Source: Pengzhenrongella sicca (lineage in GTDB: Bacteria > Actinomycetota > Actinomycetes > Actinomycetales > Cellulomonadaceae). From it: DNA of 64,000 nt. How positions within the stretch are numbered: the stretch's first letter is position 1; each line of letters opens with the position of its first letter. A program made the translations under genes and the position numbers. The notes beneath the pieces were generated by a model, which was not told where the DNA came from, did no database searches, and saw nothing but the letters and a program-made list of their open reading frames with translations. The stretch is taken from assembly GCF_017569225.1 (NCBI RefSeq), contig NZ_CP071868.1, positions 1,984,001 to 2,048,000 on the forward strand, in the 5' to 3' direction. Of the stretch, positions 44,417-53,833 are shown piece after piece.

Positions 44417-45615
44417 TGTCCCGAGCAGGCGCGCGCCGCTCGGGCACCCCCGGGACCACTCCGACCGGAGACGGCGAGTCGACCCTGACGACCACGCCAA
44501 GGGGCGACGGGGCACAGGAATGGGTCGAACCCGCCGGTCCGAACCGGCGGCGGAAGGTGTGGTGGGTGGTGGCGGCCCTCGGGCTGCTGGCCGCGGTGGT
44601 CGCGGGGAGCGCCGTCTGGGTTGCGCGCGCCACGCCGCAGGCCGACGGCGCGCCGTCGACCTCCCTGGCGACCGTCCCGGTGACGGTCGGGACGATGGTC
44701 GCCGAGACCGCCGTGCGCGGGACCCTGCGCTTTCCGGGTGGGGTGCCCGTGACTGCGGGTCCCGCCGGAGTGGTCACGATGCTCCCGCCCGTCGGGACGA
44801 CGATCAACCCCGGGGACGTGCTGTACACCGTCAACACCCGCCCGGTCGTGCTGCTCTCCGGTGCGCTTCCGGCCTGGCGGGACTTCGCCGTCGGCATGAG
44901 CGACGGCGACGACGTCCGGCAACTGGAGCAGGCCCTGGTGACGTTCGGGTACTTCCGGGACACACCCGATGCCCGCTTCACCGACCGCACGGCCGCCGCC
45001 GTGAAGCGGTGGCAGAAGGCCCTCGGCGTGGACCAGGCCGGCACGGTCGCGCGGTCGGAGGTGCTGTTCGCCGACTCCCCGGTGCGTGTGGCCGCACTGA
45101 CCAGCCGGCTCGGCGCCGACGTGGCCGGCGGCAGCGAGCTGTACAACACGTCGGGCACCGACAAGGTCGTCGACATCGACCTCACGCTGGGCGACCAGGA
45201 GCTGGCCGTCGTCGGGGCTGCGGTCACGGTCGTCCTGCCCGACGGCACGGATCTGCCCGCCACCGTGACCGGCGTGGGCGCGGCCGTGGAGCGGGCCGGG
45301 GCCGACGGGTCCACCCCGGAGGCCGTGGTACCGGTCACCGTGAGCCTGGCCGACCAGGCTGGTGCGGCGGCCTTCTCCCAGGCCGACGTCTCCGTCCGGT
45401 TCGCCAGCACCCTCGCCGACGGCGTACTGACGGTGCCGGTCGAGGCGCTCGTCCCCCTCGATGGGTCCACCTTCGGCGTCGAGGTCCCCGGAGAGCGCGC
45501 CGGGGACCCGACGACGGTACTTCCGGTGACTGCAGGCTCCTTCGCCTCCGGTCGGGTCCAGATCTCCGGCGAAGGTATCCGTGCGGGTCTCGACGTCGTG
45601 GTGCCGACCCGATGA
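44416..45615 (+). CDS. Efflux periplasmic adaptor-like protein with peptidoglycan-binding domain
   Basis: A 399-aa membrane-anchored protein: one transmembrane helix at residues 50-70 (VWWVVAALGLLAAVVAGSAV), an HlyD/MacA-type beta-barrel, and an inserted PG_binding_1 domain (DDVRQLEQALVTFGYFRDTP, then DRTAAAVKRWQKALGVDQAG). It would couple the ABC transporter to the cell wall. Stop overlaps the ATPase start (ATGA). Confidence 0.88.
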   Translation: MSRAGARRSGTPGTTPTGDGESTLTTTPRGDGAQEWVEPAGPNRRRKVWWVVAALGLLAAVVAGSAVWVARATPQADGAPSTSLATVPVTVGTMVAETAVRGTLRFPGGVPVTAGPAGVVTMLPPVGTTINPGDVLYTVNTRPVVLLSGALPAWRDFAVGMSDGDDVRQLEQALVTFGYFRDTPDARFTDRTAAAVKRWQKALGVDQAGTVARSEVLFADSPVRVAALTSRLGADVAGGSELYNTSGTDKVVDIDLTLGDQELAVVGAAVTVVLPDGTDLPATVTGVGAAVERAGADGSTPEAVVPVTVSLADQAGAAAFSQADVSVRFASTLADGVLTVPVEALVPLDGSTFGVEVPGERAGDPTTVLPVTAGSFASGRVQISGEGIRAGLDVVVPTR

Positions 45616-46331
45616 GCGCCGTTCTGCACCTGGACAAGGTCACCAAGAGCTACGGGTCACCCCCGGTGCGGGCACTAGCCGGGGTCACTATGACGGTTGA
45701 GCCCGGCGAGTTCGTCGCCGTCGTCGGACCGAGCGGCTCGGGCAAGTCCACCCTGCTCAACATCATGGGCACGCTGGACAAGCCCACCTCCGGTCGGGCG
45801 TACGTCGACGGTGTTGAGGTGAACGGGCTGTCCGACGCGGGCCTCTCGGCGTTGCGGGCCCACCGGATCGGGTTTGTGTTCCAGCAGTTCCACCTCACCG
45901 ACGGGGTGATCGTGGTCGACTCCGTCGCCGACGGGCTGCTCTACACCGGGGTTCAGCGCCGCGAACGCCGGGACCAGGCCCGCGCCGCGCTGAGGAGCGT
46001 CGGGCTCGGGCACCGGCTGGATCACCGACCCCACCAGCTGTCCGGGGGTGAGCGGCAGCGCGTCGCCATCGCCCGCGCCCTCGTCGGGCGACCACGGCTG
46101 CTCCTCGCCGACGAACCGACCGGCAACCTGGACTCCCGTTCCGGGGCCAGCATTGTGGGGCTGCTTCATGAGCTGAACGCGGCTGGGACCACCATCATCG
46201 TCATCACCCACGACCACGAGCTCGCAGCCCGGGTACCCCGACAGGTGACCCTCGCCGACGGCCGGATCGTGGGCGACTCGGCCGCGCAGCTCCTCACCGG
46301 CATCGACAGCAGTGAGCGGGCAGCGCTGTGA
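45612..46331 (+). CDS. ABC transporter ATP-binding protein (MacB/LolD type)
   Basis: A 239-aa ATPase: Walker [12 protein letters not shown], signature [15 protein letters not shown], Walker [15 protein letters not shown]-loop [10 protein letters not shown]. The [13 protein letters not shown] segment is typical of the MacB/LolD export class. Its stop overlaps the start of the permease (GTGA). Confidence 0.95.
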   Translation: MSAVLHLDKVTKSYGSPPVRALAGVTMTVEPGEFVAVVGPSGSGKSTLLNIMGTLDKPTSGRAYVDGVEVNGLSDAGLSALRAHRIGFVFQQFHLTDGVIVVDSVADGLLYTGVQRRERRDQARAALRSVGLGHRLDHRPHQLSGGERQRVAIARALVGRPRLLLADEPTGNLDSRSGASIVGLLHELNAAGTTIIVITHDHELAARVPRQVTLADGRIVGDSAAQLLTGIDSSERAAL

Positions 46332-47554
46332 CCGCCACTACGGCCCGCCCCGTCGAGGGGTCAGATCCCGGTCCCTCCCGGTTGCGCGCAGGCGACTTGC
46401 TGCACCTGGGCTCGGCCGGGCTACGGGCCCGACCGGCACGTGCGGTGCTCTCCGCCCTCGGCATCGCCATCGGCATCGCCGCGATGGTCGCCGTAGTCGG
46501 CCTCTCGGCGTCCAGTCAGGAACAACTGAACCGGCAGCTGGCGACTTTGGGCACCAACCTCCTCACCGCAGGGGTCTCCGACTCCGGTGGTGGGCTCGGG
46601 CCGCCGCCGCCGCTGCCTGCCGACGCGGCAGCTCGGGTCGAGCGGATCGCCGGGGTCATCATGGCGACGACGACGACGGACCTGCACGACGTCGCGGTGT
46701 ACCGCAGCAGAGCGGTGGACGCCGGCCTGACCGGCGGACTGACGGTCACCGCCACCGAGCTGGACCTACTCGACGTCGTGGAAGGCCACGTCCGCGCCGG
46801 CAGCTGGCTGGATGAGGCCACCGCACAGTTCCCGACGACGGTCCTGGGCGCAATCGCCGCTCAACGGCTCGGGGTCACCGAAGTCGGACGCCAGGTGTGG
46901 CTGGGCGGACGCAACACGACCGTGGTCGGGATCCTCGACCCGGTGCAACTGGCACCCGAACTCGACATCGCCGCGCTCGTCGGGATGCCAGTCGCGACGT
47001 CGAAGTTCGGCAATTCCGGCAACCCGACGCGACTGTACGAGCGGTCCACGGATGCAACCGTCTCCGCGGTCGCCGGGCTCATCGCGCCTGCCATCCAACC
47101 CGAGCGGCCCAGCGCCGTCGCGGTGTCCCGACCCTCGGACGCCCTAGCGGCCCGAGACGCCGCCGACGAGACCTTCACCGGCCTGCTGCTCGGACTGGGA
47201 TCGATCGGGCTGCTCGTCGGCGGGATCGGGGTGGCCAACACGATGATCATCTCGGTCATCGAACGGCGGCGAGAGATCGGTCTGCGCCGTGCGCTAGGCG
47301 CCACCCGGCACCACATCGCCGCCCAATTCCTCAGCGAAGCCCTGCTGTTGTCGGCACTGGGCGGGATCACGGGAGCCGGGATCGGGGCCGCTGTCACCGC
47401 GCTGGGGGCGCTGGCCAACGGGTGGATCCCGGTCGTGCCACCTGGCGTCCTCGTCATCGGGGTCGCCGCGACCTTGGCCATCGGCGCCGTCGCTGGGATC
47501 TACCCCGCGCTCCGGGCTGCCCGCACACCACCGACGGTGGCACTCGCCGCCTGA
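46328..47554 (+). CDS. ABC transporter permease (MacB/FtsX type)
   Basis: A 408-aa permease with one N-terminal helix (ARAVLSALGIAIGIAAMVAV), a ~210-residue extracytoplasmic domain and three C-terminal helices (LLLGLGSIGLLVGGIGVANT with the MIISVIERRREIGLRRALGA coupling motif; then ALLLSALGGITGAGIGAAVT; then LVIGVAATLAIGAVAGIYPA). This is the MacB/FtsX fold, which transmits force rather than forming a pore. Last gene of the operon 43880-47554. Confidence 0.94.
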   Translation: MTATTARPVEGSDPGPSRLRAGDLLHLGSAGLRARPARAVLSALGIAIGIAAMVAVVGLSASSQEQLNRQLATLGTNLLTAGVSDSGGGLGPPPPLPADAAARVERIAGVIMATTTTDLHDVAVYRSRAVDAGLTGGLTVTATELDLLDVVEGHVRAGSWLDEATAQFPTTVLGAIAAQRLGVTEVGRQVWLGGRNTTVVGILDPVQLAPELDIAALVGMPVATSKFGNSGNPTRLYERSTDATVSAVAGLIAPAIQPERPSAVAVSRPSDALAARDAADETFTGLLLGLGSIGLLVGGIGVANTMIISVIERRREIGLRRALGATRHHIAAQFLSEALLLSALGGITGAGIGAAVTALGALANGWIPVVPPGVLVIGVAATLAIGAVAGIYPALRAARTPPTVALAA

Positions 47555-47577
47555 CACGGTCCCCCGACGGAATGGTG

Positions 47578-47615
47578 GGCTGAGGCACCGACGTGAACGC
47601 GTCGGTGCCTCAGCC
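47578..47615. terminator. Transcription terminator after the MacAB-like operon
   Basis: A 16-bp perfect stem, GGCTGAGGCACCGACG with CGTCGGTGCCTCAGCC, around a six-base loop, starting 24 bp after the permease stop. No T-run follows, as is usual in high-GC actinobacteria. Confidence 0.85.
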
Positions 47616-48080
47616 TGCGGTCATCCGGACGAAGGGTCGATCCGCCCGATGTCGGTCGAGTCGGTCCAGCCGCGATCCGAGAGAGGTGCCGTTCGGCTCG
47701 CCGGAGCAGGACGAGCTCTCCGATCTAAGGTTGCTCCCCACTCGCCGCTTATCGCCACCTATGTGACGGTCCTGCAGGTGGAGTCTGAGAGCGCGGACGG
47801 TCGAGAGATCCTGCCTTGGCGCTGGCAGCCCGCCGCGTCGCGATCGAGCGCTGCAGGGCATCACCGCTCGGTCGGACGGGGAAGCGCGATTCAAAGTAGT
47901 GAGTACACGGCGACGATGCCAGTTCGTGCCGCCGGATCTGAGCCGAGCTTCCCTAGCGTTGTAGCAGGTCAACAGCGCGATTCGGTGGGTGCACGCACAT
48001 CTGAACTCAACTCGGCTTCCGAAACGGATCAAATCCTGACCGGATCCGCGGAACGTTCCCGCAGATCACAGCCACTTCCA
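47616..48080. other. No gene recognised (465 bp)
   Basis: Long open frames on both strands are of the random high-GC sort. Nothing is supported before the tRNA-like repeat at 48081. Confidence 0.45.
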
Positions 48081-48116
48081 AGTGCCCCGAGTGGGATTCG
48101 AACCCACACTGGATCG
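48081..48116 (-). repeat. tRNA 3'-end fragment, candidate att site (copy 2)
   Basis: Identical over 36 bases to 8899-8934 (T-arm and 3' acceptor strand of a tRNA, minus strand). As there, the 5' tRNA half is absent. The sequence outside the 36 bp differs, apart from a nearby GCGG-CGGAG word. Direct repeats of a tRNA end 39 kb apart suggest the borders of an integrated element. Confidence 0.8.
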
Positions 48117-48532
48117 CTTTCGCGGCGGAGTTTTGGATGGTTGCGCCTGTCGGTGGAAAGCGGCACTGAACTGCACTAACGCAGGATCTGGGGGACCGGT
48201 CGGCATGGTCGCATACGGCGTTCTCGGGTTGAAAACGATGGGTAAACGATGGGTCCGCGAGCACCATTCGTGGTGCACATCTTGGCGTGCGATCGCGGGG
48301 TTCGAGCGCATCCGGCGATCTAGCCTTCGACCCCCGGACGATACCGGCTCGCGCGCGCTCCGCACAGGCGTCAGGTACCTGACGGCCGCGCGGATTCTGG
48401 GGGCGGCGGGGCGGTCGGCGGCGGGCTGATCGCGCTCTTGGCCGTGGTCCACGTACCGGGGGAGTGCCGCGACGCGCACGCCGCGACCGAGAACTCTTGA
48501 GTCTAACGGCGACGCAAGATAACTTGTTGCCT
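48117..48532. other. No gene recognised (416 bp)
   Basis: No integrase or other protein could be read. AAACGATGGGTAAACGATGG at about 48233 is a short tandem duplication. Confidence 0.45.
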
Positions 48533-48760
48533 GTGGGCGACGACCCGATCATCGCGGAGAGCGCGCGCAAGCATGGCGTCAGCGACGAGGACATCCTGCA
48601 TGCGTACGCGCACCCGATTCGGGTGTTCGACCTCGACGAAGGATTCACGATGGTGATCGGCGCCAACCGCACGGCGATCATCTTCGAGATCGTCGTGGAC
48701 GGTGTCACGGCGTCGGTGATCGTCCATGCGATGAGAGCCCGCGAGAAGTTTCTGAGGTGA
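48533..48760 (+). CDS. Small toxin-like protein of a two-gene module
   Basis: A 75-aa protein (VGDDPIIAESARKHGVSDED, then ILHAYAHPIRVFDLDEGFTM, then FEIVVDGVTASVIVHAMRAR). The beta-rich second half ending in HAMRAREKFL recalls the BrnT/RelE-type toxins of actinobacteria, but there is no confirmed match. GTG 48533 has no ribosome site; AAGATAACT about ten bases upstream could be a -10, giving a leaderless message. It overlaps the next gene by one base. Confidence 0.65.
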   Translation: MGDDPIIAESARKHGVSDEDILHAYAHPIRVFDLDEGFTMVIGANRTAIIFEIVVDGVTASVIVHAMRAREKFLR

Positions 48761-49038
48761 TGAAGATGCCGCGCACAGTGCAGGAGATCCTCGAGCACGC
48801 CGACGAGCTCGCCCGGCGGTTCGAGAACTACGAGCCGTCGGCAGGGAATGAACGAGACCCCGGGGCGTTCGCCGAGCTACGCCAGGCGGTGCAGTCTCGC
48901 TCGGACGCGGAACGCTCGATCAGCGATGCCGTAACCCGCGCACGCTCGAGCGGATACTCCTGGGCGTTCATCGGTTCGCTGCTTGGGACCTCTGGAGAGG
49001 CCGCTCGCCAGCGCTACCGGCACACCCAAGATGCGTAG
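48760..49038 (+). CDS. Small HTH protein, antitoxin-like partner
   Basis: A 92-aa protein. The N-terminus is helical and acidic (QEILEHADELARRFENYEPS), the C-terminus a sigma-region-4/HTH-like segment (RARSSGYSWAFIGSLLGTSG then EAARQRY). Start TGATG overlaps the previous stop. The toxin-first order and tight overlap are like HigBA/BrnTA modules; assignment is by context. Confidence 0.65.
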   Translation: MKMPRTVQEILEHADELARRFENYEPSAGNERDPGAFAELRQAVQSRSDAERSISDAVTRARSSGYSWAFIGSLLGTSGEAARQRYRHTQDA

Positions 49039-49396
49039 CCAGCCGTAGTGCGGGCGGTGCGAGGTTGGCGCCGCCGTTCCCACGTCAACGGAGAGGAACA
49101 GCGCGTAAGTGGCGTTAACGCGCGCATTTGTCGGCCATGCCAACGGCGGGGGGCCTCACGGGGCGCGCGCCCCTAGGTACCCCCAAGTGCCTCCGTAGGC
49201 TCGTTGGCTGTCCTGCGGCCTCCGCGCGGTCCCGGTGCGTCGCCGTACGGGTAGGCCGACCTGGGACGTCCAAGGCGCTGCCGGGTCTGGCGCACTCGGG
49301 CCCTGGATATCTACGCCGCTGAGTGTGCACGCGGACGGTCGCGCACCTGGGAGAGTTCCGGTAGGAGCCTGAGAGACACGAGAGTGAGTCAAACCC

Positions 49397-50083
49397 TTGG
49401 ACCAGTTGCTGACTATCCTTGTCGCCGTCACCGCCGTGATCGCATCCGTGTTCGGTGTCCTGATCGGCCTCGACCAGCTAACACAGCGCGCCCGGATGCG
49501 ACGGATCGCGGAATGGTCGCGCGAACTCGCCGACGACGAGGCTGACGCCGGCCGCCTCGACGCGCTGGCACAGGTCCACGCTTGGGCAGCGAGCCAGATG
49601 GTCGCGAGTGTGATGGTGCCCGCACGCTTTTATCTGGAGGCAGCTGTCTGGGCCGTTGCCGCTCCGTTCGTGATCGTCGCTTCTTATGGGGATCTGTCGA
49701 CCTGGGTGCTCGGGCTCCTTGCGGTCGGCGCGATCTGGTCACCCATGCGGCGAGCCATTCGGGCGTATCTAGAGCGGTATCGAATCGCGTCCGAGTACTT
49801 TCGCGGCGGCAAGATGACATCGCCGAACTTGTCCATGCTGCACCTGATGGAGGGCGGCACTAGGGCAGAGTTTCTCTGGGCTGTTCTCATTGCGCTGGGT
49901 CTGGTCGGGCTGAGCGTAAGCGCGGGCGCACTCGTCGCGAAGGATGAAAACTCCTGGCCTCTGTACGTAGCCCTCGGCTCCGTTGGTGCGGCGTGGCTTG
50001 CGGTCGATGCGGTTCGGGCACGGACGCCCAGGCTGCTGTACGTCTCGCGTGCCACGCCTACGACCTCGCCCGAGAACCCGTAG
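49397..50083 (+). CDS. Hypothetical four-helix membrane protein
   Basis: A 228-aa protein with hydrophobic segments at residues 5-25, 80-115 (two), 160-182 and 187-205, and a basic stretch after the first helix (QRARMRRIAEWSRELADDEA). I do not recognise a family. The start is TTG 49397; the ribosome site is poor. It precedes the cassette-like array. Confidence 0.6.
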   Translation: MDQLLTILVAVTAVIASVFGVLIGLDQLTQRARMRRIAEWSRELADDEADAGRLDALAQVHAWAASQMVASVMVPARFYLEAAVWAVAAPFVIVASYGDLSTWVLGLLAVGAIWSPMRRAIRAYLERYRIASEYFRGGKMTSPNLSMLHLMEGGTRAEFLWAVLIALGLVGLSVSAGALVAKDENSWPLYVALGSVGAAWLAVDAVRARTPRLLYVSRATPTTSPENP

Positions 50084-50340
50084 GCGTCAGCTCGTCCGGA
50101 CGCGGTCGCCGGCACCCACGCCAAAAACCAGTGACGCTCCGGTTCGACCGGTCTGCCAGACGCACAACCACGCCGCCGCCGCCGGTGGCGCGGGTGCACT
50201 GAACACGACCGCAACCGGGACAGCGTAGTGACATCCCCGCCGTGGGTAACGGCGGCCGCCGTGCGGAAGCGGCGCGGGTAGTCCATACGCCACACCGCTC
50301 GGGCAGGGCAGGCACATTTCCGGGGAGGGAGGGTCGGTCA

Positions 50341-51186
50341 CTACCAGCGGAGACGGGCGATCTCGGCGGGCCCTCCTTCAATCATCTCAGTAATGAGATT
50401 CTTGTCGCTCGCGATTCTGAGCGAGCCGCTTTTATCCACCCAGATCCTACTGATCGACCCGTAGTCGAGCGACAGCAGTTCTGCGGGCGTGACGTGAAAC
50501 ACGAATTCGAAGTTGCCGAAATCGTTGCCTAGTTCGGCATATGCGACTGTAGATTCCCCGATGTGTAGTGGGCGCGTGGTTCTGTGGTCCGCCACGCCCA
50601 GCCCGGCAGCCGACAAGGCGATTTCGCACGAACGCTCGACCGCCCACGCAACCTGGCGGATCAGGAAAGCGCTCAGAGCCATGCCGCTGACTCCGAAGAC
50701 TCTCGCTCGGTCGAGTAGATCGGGAACAGTGTGGCTCACGTGAGAGCCTGTGGTGTTTGCAACGGCGGTCACCAAGCGTGCATACGAAAAGGTCGTCCTT
50801 TGCGCGGCCACCGGAATTCTGATGGACTTTAGATCGAGCCAGCTGAAGAACCCAACCTCGCGGCGCGGGCCGTTTGGGTTGGGATCAATTTTCGCCGCAC
50901 GATAGTCTGGCAAGTTTCCGAACGCTAGGACCGTTCCCGCTGGCTCACTAGGCGCGGGTGACACGACGACCGATGGAAATGCGTAGCCGAAGTCGCGCTC
51001 CAATCGCCGGCATACTCCGTTCCCTTTGCCGTCTGATATCAAGGTCCGAAGGAGCGATGCGAGCGTCTCCCAAGCGTGCGGATCTCCTGAATCGGCAAGA
51101 TCGAGTGTCGAACTCAGGCGATGCAACGTAGACCTTGCTCCAGCGACCAGGTCTTCAGGCGTTGCCGGTCGAATTGCGTTGGACAC
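50341..51186 (-). CDS. Hypothetical protein
   Basis: A 281-aa soluble protein starting at GTG 51186. Sequence such as FAWERSCEIALSAAGL-like helices and EFVFHVTPAELLSLDYGSIS suggests a mixed alpha/beta fold. No signal peptide or membrane segment. Not recognised. Confidence 0.6.
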   Translation of the reverse strand: MSNAIRPATPEDLVAGARSTLHRLSSTLDLADSGDPHAWETLASLLRTLISDGKGNGVCRRLERDFGYAFPSVVVSPAPSEPAGTVLAFGNLPDYRAAKIDPNPNGPRREVGFFSWLDLKSIRIPVAAQRTTFSYARLVTAVANTTGSHVSHTVPDLLDRARVFGVSGMALSAFLIRQVAWAVERSCEIALSAAGLGVADHRTTRPLHIGESTVAYAELGNDFGNFEFVFHVTPAELLSLDYGSISRIWVDKSGSLRIASDKNLITEMIEGGPAEIARLRW

Positions 51187-51640
51187 GAACCTGAGCGTAG
51201 ATCAGTTGTCGACGTGACCAAGCGATAGTGAACGGAACCATCATCAGCACCTCCTTGCTCCACCCGTCTCATCTCAGGGCTACAGGCCTCTTCGCGCACG
51301 TCCTACGCCCCGCTTCCTGAGCGAAGGATGGGCGACCGCCGGGCGCTCCTTCGGTGCTGAACCAGCCCCCGCAGGACCGTTGCGCTGCCACGCAGTGCGT
51401 CGACATCGGGAGCGATCGGTTCCCTCCCAGCCGGATCGCCGTGTTCGACGACGTCGTCCACTCGACGAGTTCCTTCCGCGTCGCTTCACGGTTCAGCCCG
51501 ATGAAGCCGGGCACGACCACGACTAGGCAATTCCGCTACCACCATCCCGCAGCGGGCATGCCCCGCGCAGGCTGAATCACTGCGGTACTCCATGGAAACT
51601 CCACGGCAATGACGGCCGTCGGATGCGCGCAGCACCCGGC
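51187..51640. other. No gene recognised (454 bp) before the first repeat
   Basis: Nothing convincing. The word CCACGGCAATG at 51601 recurs at 56298, in each case just before a copy of the TASCTGTCG repeat. Confidence 0.4.
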
Positions 51641-51643
51641 GCC

Positions 51644-51657
51644 TACCTGTCGGTCAG
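51644..51657 (+). repeat. Cassette-boundary repeat 1 (TACCTGTCGGTCAG)
   Basis: One of at least 13 plus-strand copies of TASCTGTCGTTCAG found only in 51.6-63.8 kb. Here CCTACC-TGTCG (51642-51652) can pair with CGACA-ac-GGTGGG (about 51700-51712), a stem with a two-base bulge. Confidence 0.7.
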
Positions 51658-51741
51658 TGACGACCTACGCCGGCTACGAGCCGTTCGATCGACGGTTCAA
51701 CGACAACGGTGGGCGGGCCACCGCAGAGTGGACCACGGCGA

Positions 51742-52767
51742 TCACGCGACGGGGTACGCGGCGGCGAGGGCGCGATGGATCTCGCTGACCGCGGCATCTT
51801 CGATGAGGCCGGGCGCAAGGAGCTGCTCGCTGGCCTTCTTGGGCCAAAGGACGTCCACGCCGTCGATGACGAAGGAGCCGCCGAACAACGGCCAGTCGGC
51901 GTCGACGAAACAGAGCATCCCGCGGACGGGGACGTCAGGGAAACCAGCCTTGGCGAGAGCGGCGTGAACGAGGGCAACCTGCTTGTGCACGCCGTCGACG
52001 ATCTTCGTAGAGACGCGAGATCCGACGACCAGCGTCGATATGCGCGGACGAAAGAGACCGCCTGTGGTCACCACGTGCGGGCGGCCCTTGTAGCGCTTGG
52101 CATCGATGACGAACACGCCGGCTGGACTCACGGCGATGTGATCAATGTTGGCCCGCGTCGGAGGGATGCGGCGATCGTGCAGCGTCAGCACCCCGCGGGC
52201 CGTCAGCCTGTCCAACCCCTGCCCGAGCACTTCCTCGCCCTTGGCCCCACGTGCCCAAGCGGTGGTGCTCTGGGGCTCGTCGGACAACGCGAGAATCAGC
52301 CCGCCCAGCCGTGGGTGGGCATCGCGGATACGGGCCTCGCGCTTGGCTGATCGACGCTCGTACTCGCGACGTGCAGATCCGCCGGCCGCGCCGCTCTCGA
52401 CAGGTGCCGGCCGTGGCTTGCGAATGGCGGGAGTGCTCACCGCCTCGACAACCTCGAGGATCTCGGCGGGCTTGATGACCTCGGCGACTGCGTCGGGGAC
52501 CGGGCAGGTCACGCAGATCACCGTCTTCGTCGAGCGGTCGTACACGGCGCGAACTCCAGCATCGAGGTCGACCCCGCAGTCCCGGCACCTACCCGCGTAC
52601 CGCAGGCGCATAATCTTCGTCGTCGCTGGAATGTCGATCGGTGTGGCCACGTACTGGTGATCGGCGCGCAGCACGCCTGGCTCAAGGCTTCTGGGGCCGG
52701 TCAATACATCTGAGCCTCTCCCTGGACGTGCGGGCGCCTCTGGCGCGACCGGCACTTCGGCCGCCAT
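51742..52767 (-). CDS. NERD (nuclease-related) domain protein with zinc ribbon
   Basis: About 341 aa. N-terminal zinc-ribbon-like part (YAGRCRDCGVDLDAG then VICVTC), a basic linker, and a C-terminal NERD domain: IPPTRANIDHIAVSPAGVFV, then IDAKRYKGRPHVVTTGGLFR (D/K nuclease-fold residues) and CFVDADWPLFGGSFVIDGVD. NERD proteins are predicted nucleases or DNA-processing factors. The start is uncertain: GTG 52650 or ATG 52611 (MRLRYAGRCRDC) would also give the conserved part. Confidence 0.82.
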   Translation of the reverse strand: MAAEVPVAPEAPARPGRGSDVLTGPRSLEPGVLRADHQYVATPIDIPATTKIMRLRYAGRCRDCGVDLDAGVRAVYDRSTKTVICVTCPVPDAVAEVIKPAEILEVVEAVSTPAIRKPRPAPVESGAAGGSARREYERRSAKREARIRDAHPRLGGLILALSDEPQSTTAWARGAKGEEVLGQGLDRLTARGVLTLHDRRIPPTRANIDHIAVSPAGVFVIDAKRYKGRPHVVTTGGLFRPRISTLVVGSRVSTKIVDGVHKQVALVHAALAKAGFPDVPVRGMLCFVDADWPLFGGSFVIDGVDVLWPKKASEQLLAPGLIEDAAVSEIHRALAAAYPVA

Positions 52768-52860
52768 CACCGCGATGGCCTCGAACCGCCTTCTGGGGGC
52801 TCCCCTTGCCCAGTAGTTCGATCGCCTGCAGGCTTTGCGCGTCCTGGCCGAGCCGCCGCG

Positions 52861-52872
52861 TAGCTGTCGTCA
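52861..52872 (+). repeat. Cassette-boundary repeat 2 (TAGCTGTCGTCA)
   Basis: Plus-strand copy between the divergent NERD and following genes. Confidence 0.6.
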
Positions 52873-52918
52873 AACGGCAACGTCAGCGCTCTCAGTCGAG
52901 TGTAGATTCGGTGGCCTG

Positions 52919-53563
52919 ATGCCCGATGAGATGCCCCATGACGTGCGCCATGATTCTTCCAAGGGCGTTCGAGCGTGGCGCGAGTCTCTGACTGATCGTG
53001 ACGAGGGGACTCTCCTGGCATGCCTGCGCGCTGCGGTCGAGGGGCCATTCTTCCCGGACTGGGAGTTTCACACGCTGTTCGGGCTCGACCGAGATGAGGT
53101 TCGGGCTGTTCTCACGTCCTGGCCGAGTTGTGAGAATCCGGAAGATCAGTTCAGTGCTGTGAACAACGCGATGAACAACCTGCTGGGCTATCCGCACGGC
53201 CGAGACGATGTCTGGCCGGAGTTCATCCCTGCTTCGCGGACCGAGGTCGACGATCTCCTGTGGAGGATCCGGGAGGCGAGTGGCGCCAATGACGACGTCC
53301 GTGCTTGGCTTGCAAATCAACTCGAGGGATTTGCCGCGATGGAGGCGGAGAACCTGATACGAAAGTCATCTCTCTTGCGAGACGTGGTCACCGCCGCTCG
53401 TCGATACACAGTGCCGATCCCTGACCGACTTTTGCGGGCATGCGGACCGGAGGGACTCGACGGTCACCGGGGTGAACCGTCGCCGGCCGAGGCAGGCGTT
53501 TCACTCGACGTAGCCACCGAAGCGTCACCGAGCTCGTCGAGGTCGAGTGGGATGGCTTCATAG
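52919..53563 (+). CDS. Hypothetical protein (cassette gene)
   Basis: A 214-aa soluble acidic protein (PFFPDWEFHTLFGLDRDEVR, VNNAMNNLLGYPHGRDDVWP). No family recognised; its style recalls immunity-type proteins. The TAG stop is part of repeat 3 (TAGCTGTCGTTCAG). ATG 52919 overlaps no other gene. Confidence 0.75.
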   Translation: MPDEMPHDVRHDSSKGVRAWRESLTDRDEGTLLACLRAAVEGPFFPDWEFHTLFGLDRDEVRAVLTSWPSCENPEDQFSAVNNAMNNLLGYPHGRDDVWPEFIPASRTEVDDLLWRIREASGANDDVRAWLANQLEGFAAMEAENLIRKSSLLRDVVTAARRYTVPIPDRLLRACGPEGLDGHRGEPSPAEAGVSLDVATEASPSSSRSSGMAS

Positions 53564-53574
53564 CTGTCGTTCAG
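53561..53574 (+). repeat. Cassette-boundary repeat 3 (TAGCTGTCGTTCAG)
   Basis: Its TAG is the stop codon of the preceding gene. GCGTTATG 40 bp downstream can pair with CATAGC-type bases, leaving bulges. Confidence 0.7.
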
Positions 53575-53602
53575 TGTCGGACGCTTCAACATGTACGTGG
53601 CG

Positions 53603-53634
53603 TTATGTGCCGACTATCAAGCATTATGTGCGAC
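53603..53634 (+). repeat. Tandem TTATGTGC(C)GAC repeats
   Basis: TTATGTGCCGAC (53603-53614) and TTATGTGCGAC (53624-53634) repeat 21 bp apart, at the start of an AT-richer stretch. This may be a recombination junction or protein-binding site. Confidence 0.45.
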
Positions 53635-53833
53635 CTTACATCCGTTTGGAAATTCGGATTGAGTCGTGTGAACTGGCTTCGGGCTAGAAAGCCCAAACTG
53701 ATCTTGCGAGACGCTTATAATGGATGACCGCGCCTCGAGCAGGGCGAACTCATCGGGCGAGGCCTCAGTTGTTGGTGAGGCGGATCATACTCGCGACTCA
53801 ATTCCTCCGCCCAAGAACGCGACCGGCGTCGCG

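Noticed and set aside
44520-45611. Arg/Gly-rich 600-aa plus-strand protein running into the MacB ATPase
   Set aside because: It is an out-of-frame reading of the adaptor gene; the ATPase starts at ATG 45612.
49115-49330. Small ORFs between the TA-like pair and the membrane protein
   Set aside because: Both strands are open by base composition only; no start signal or protein-like pattern.
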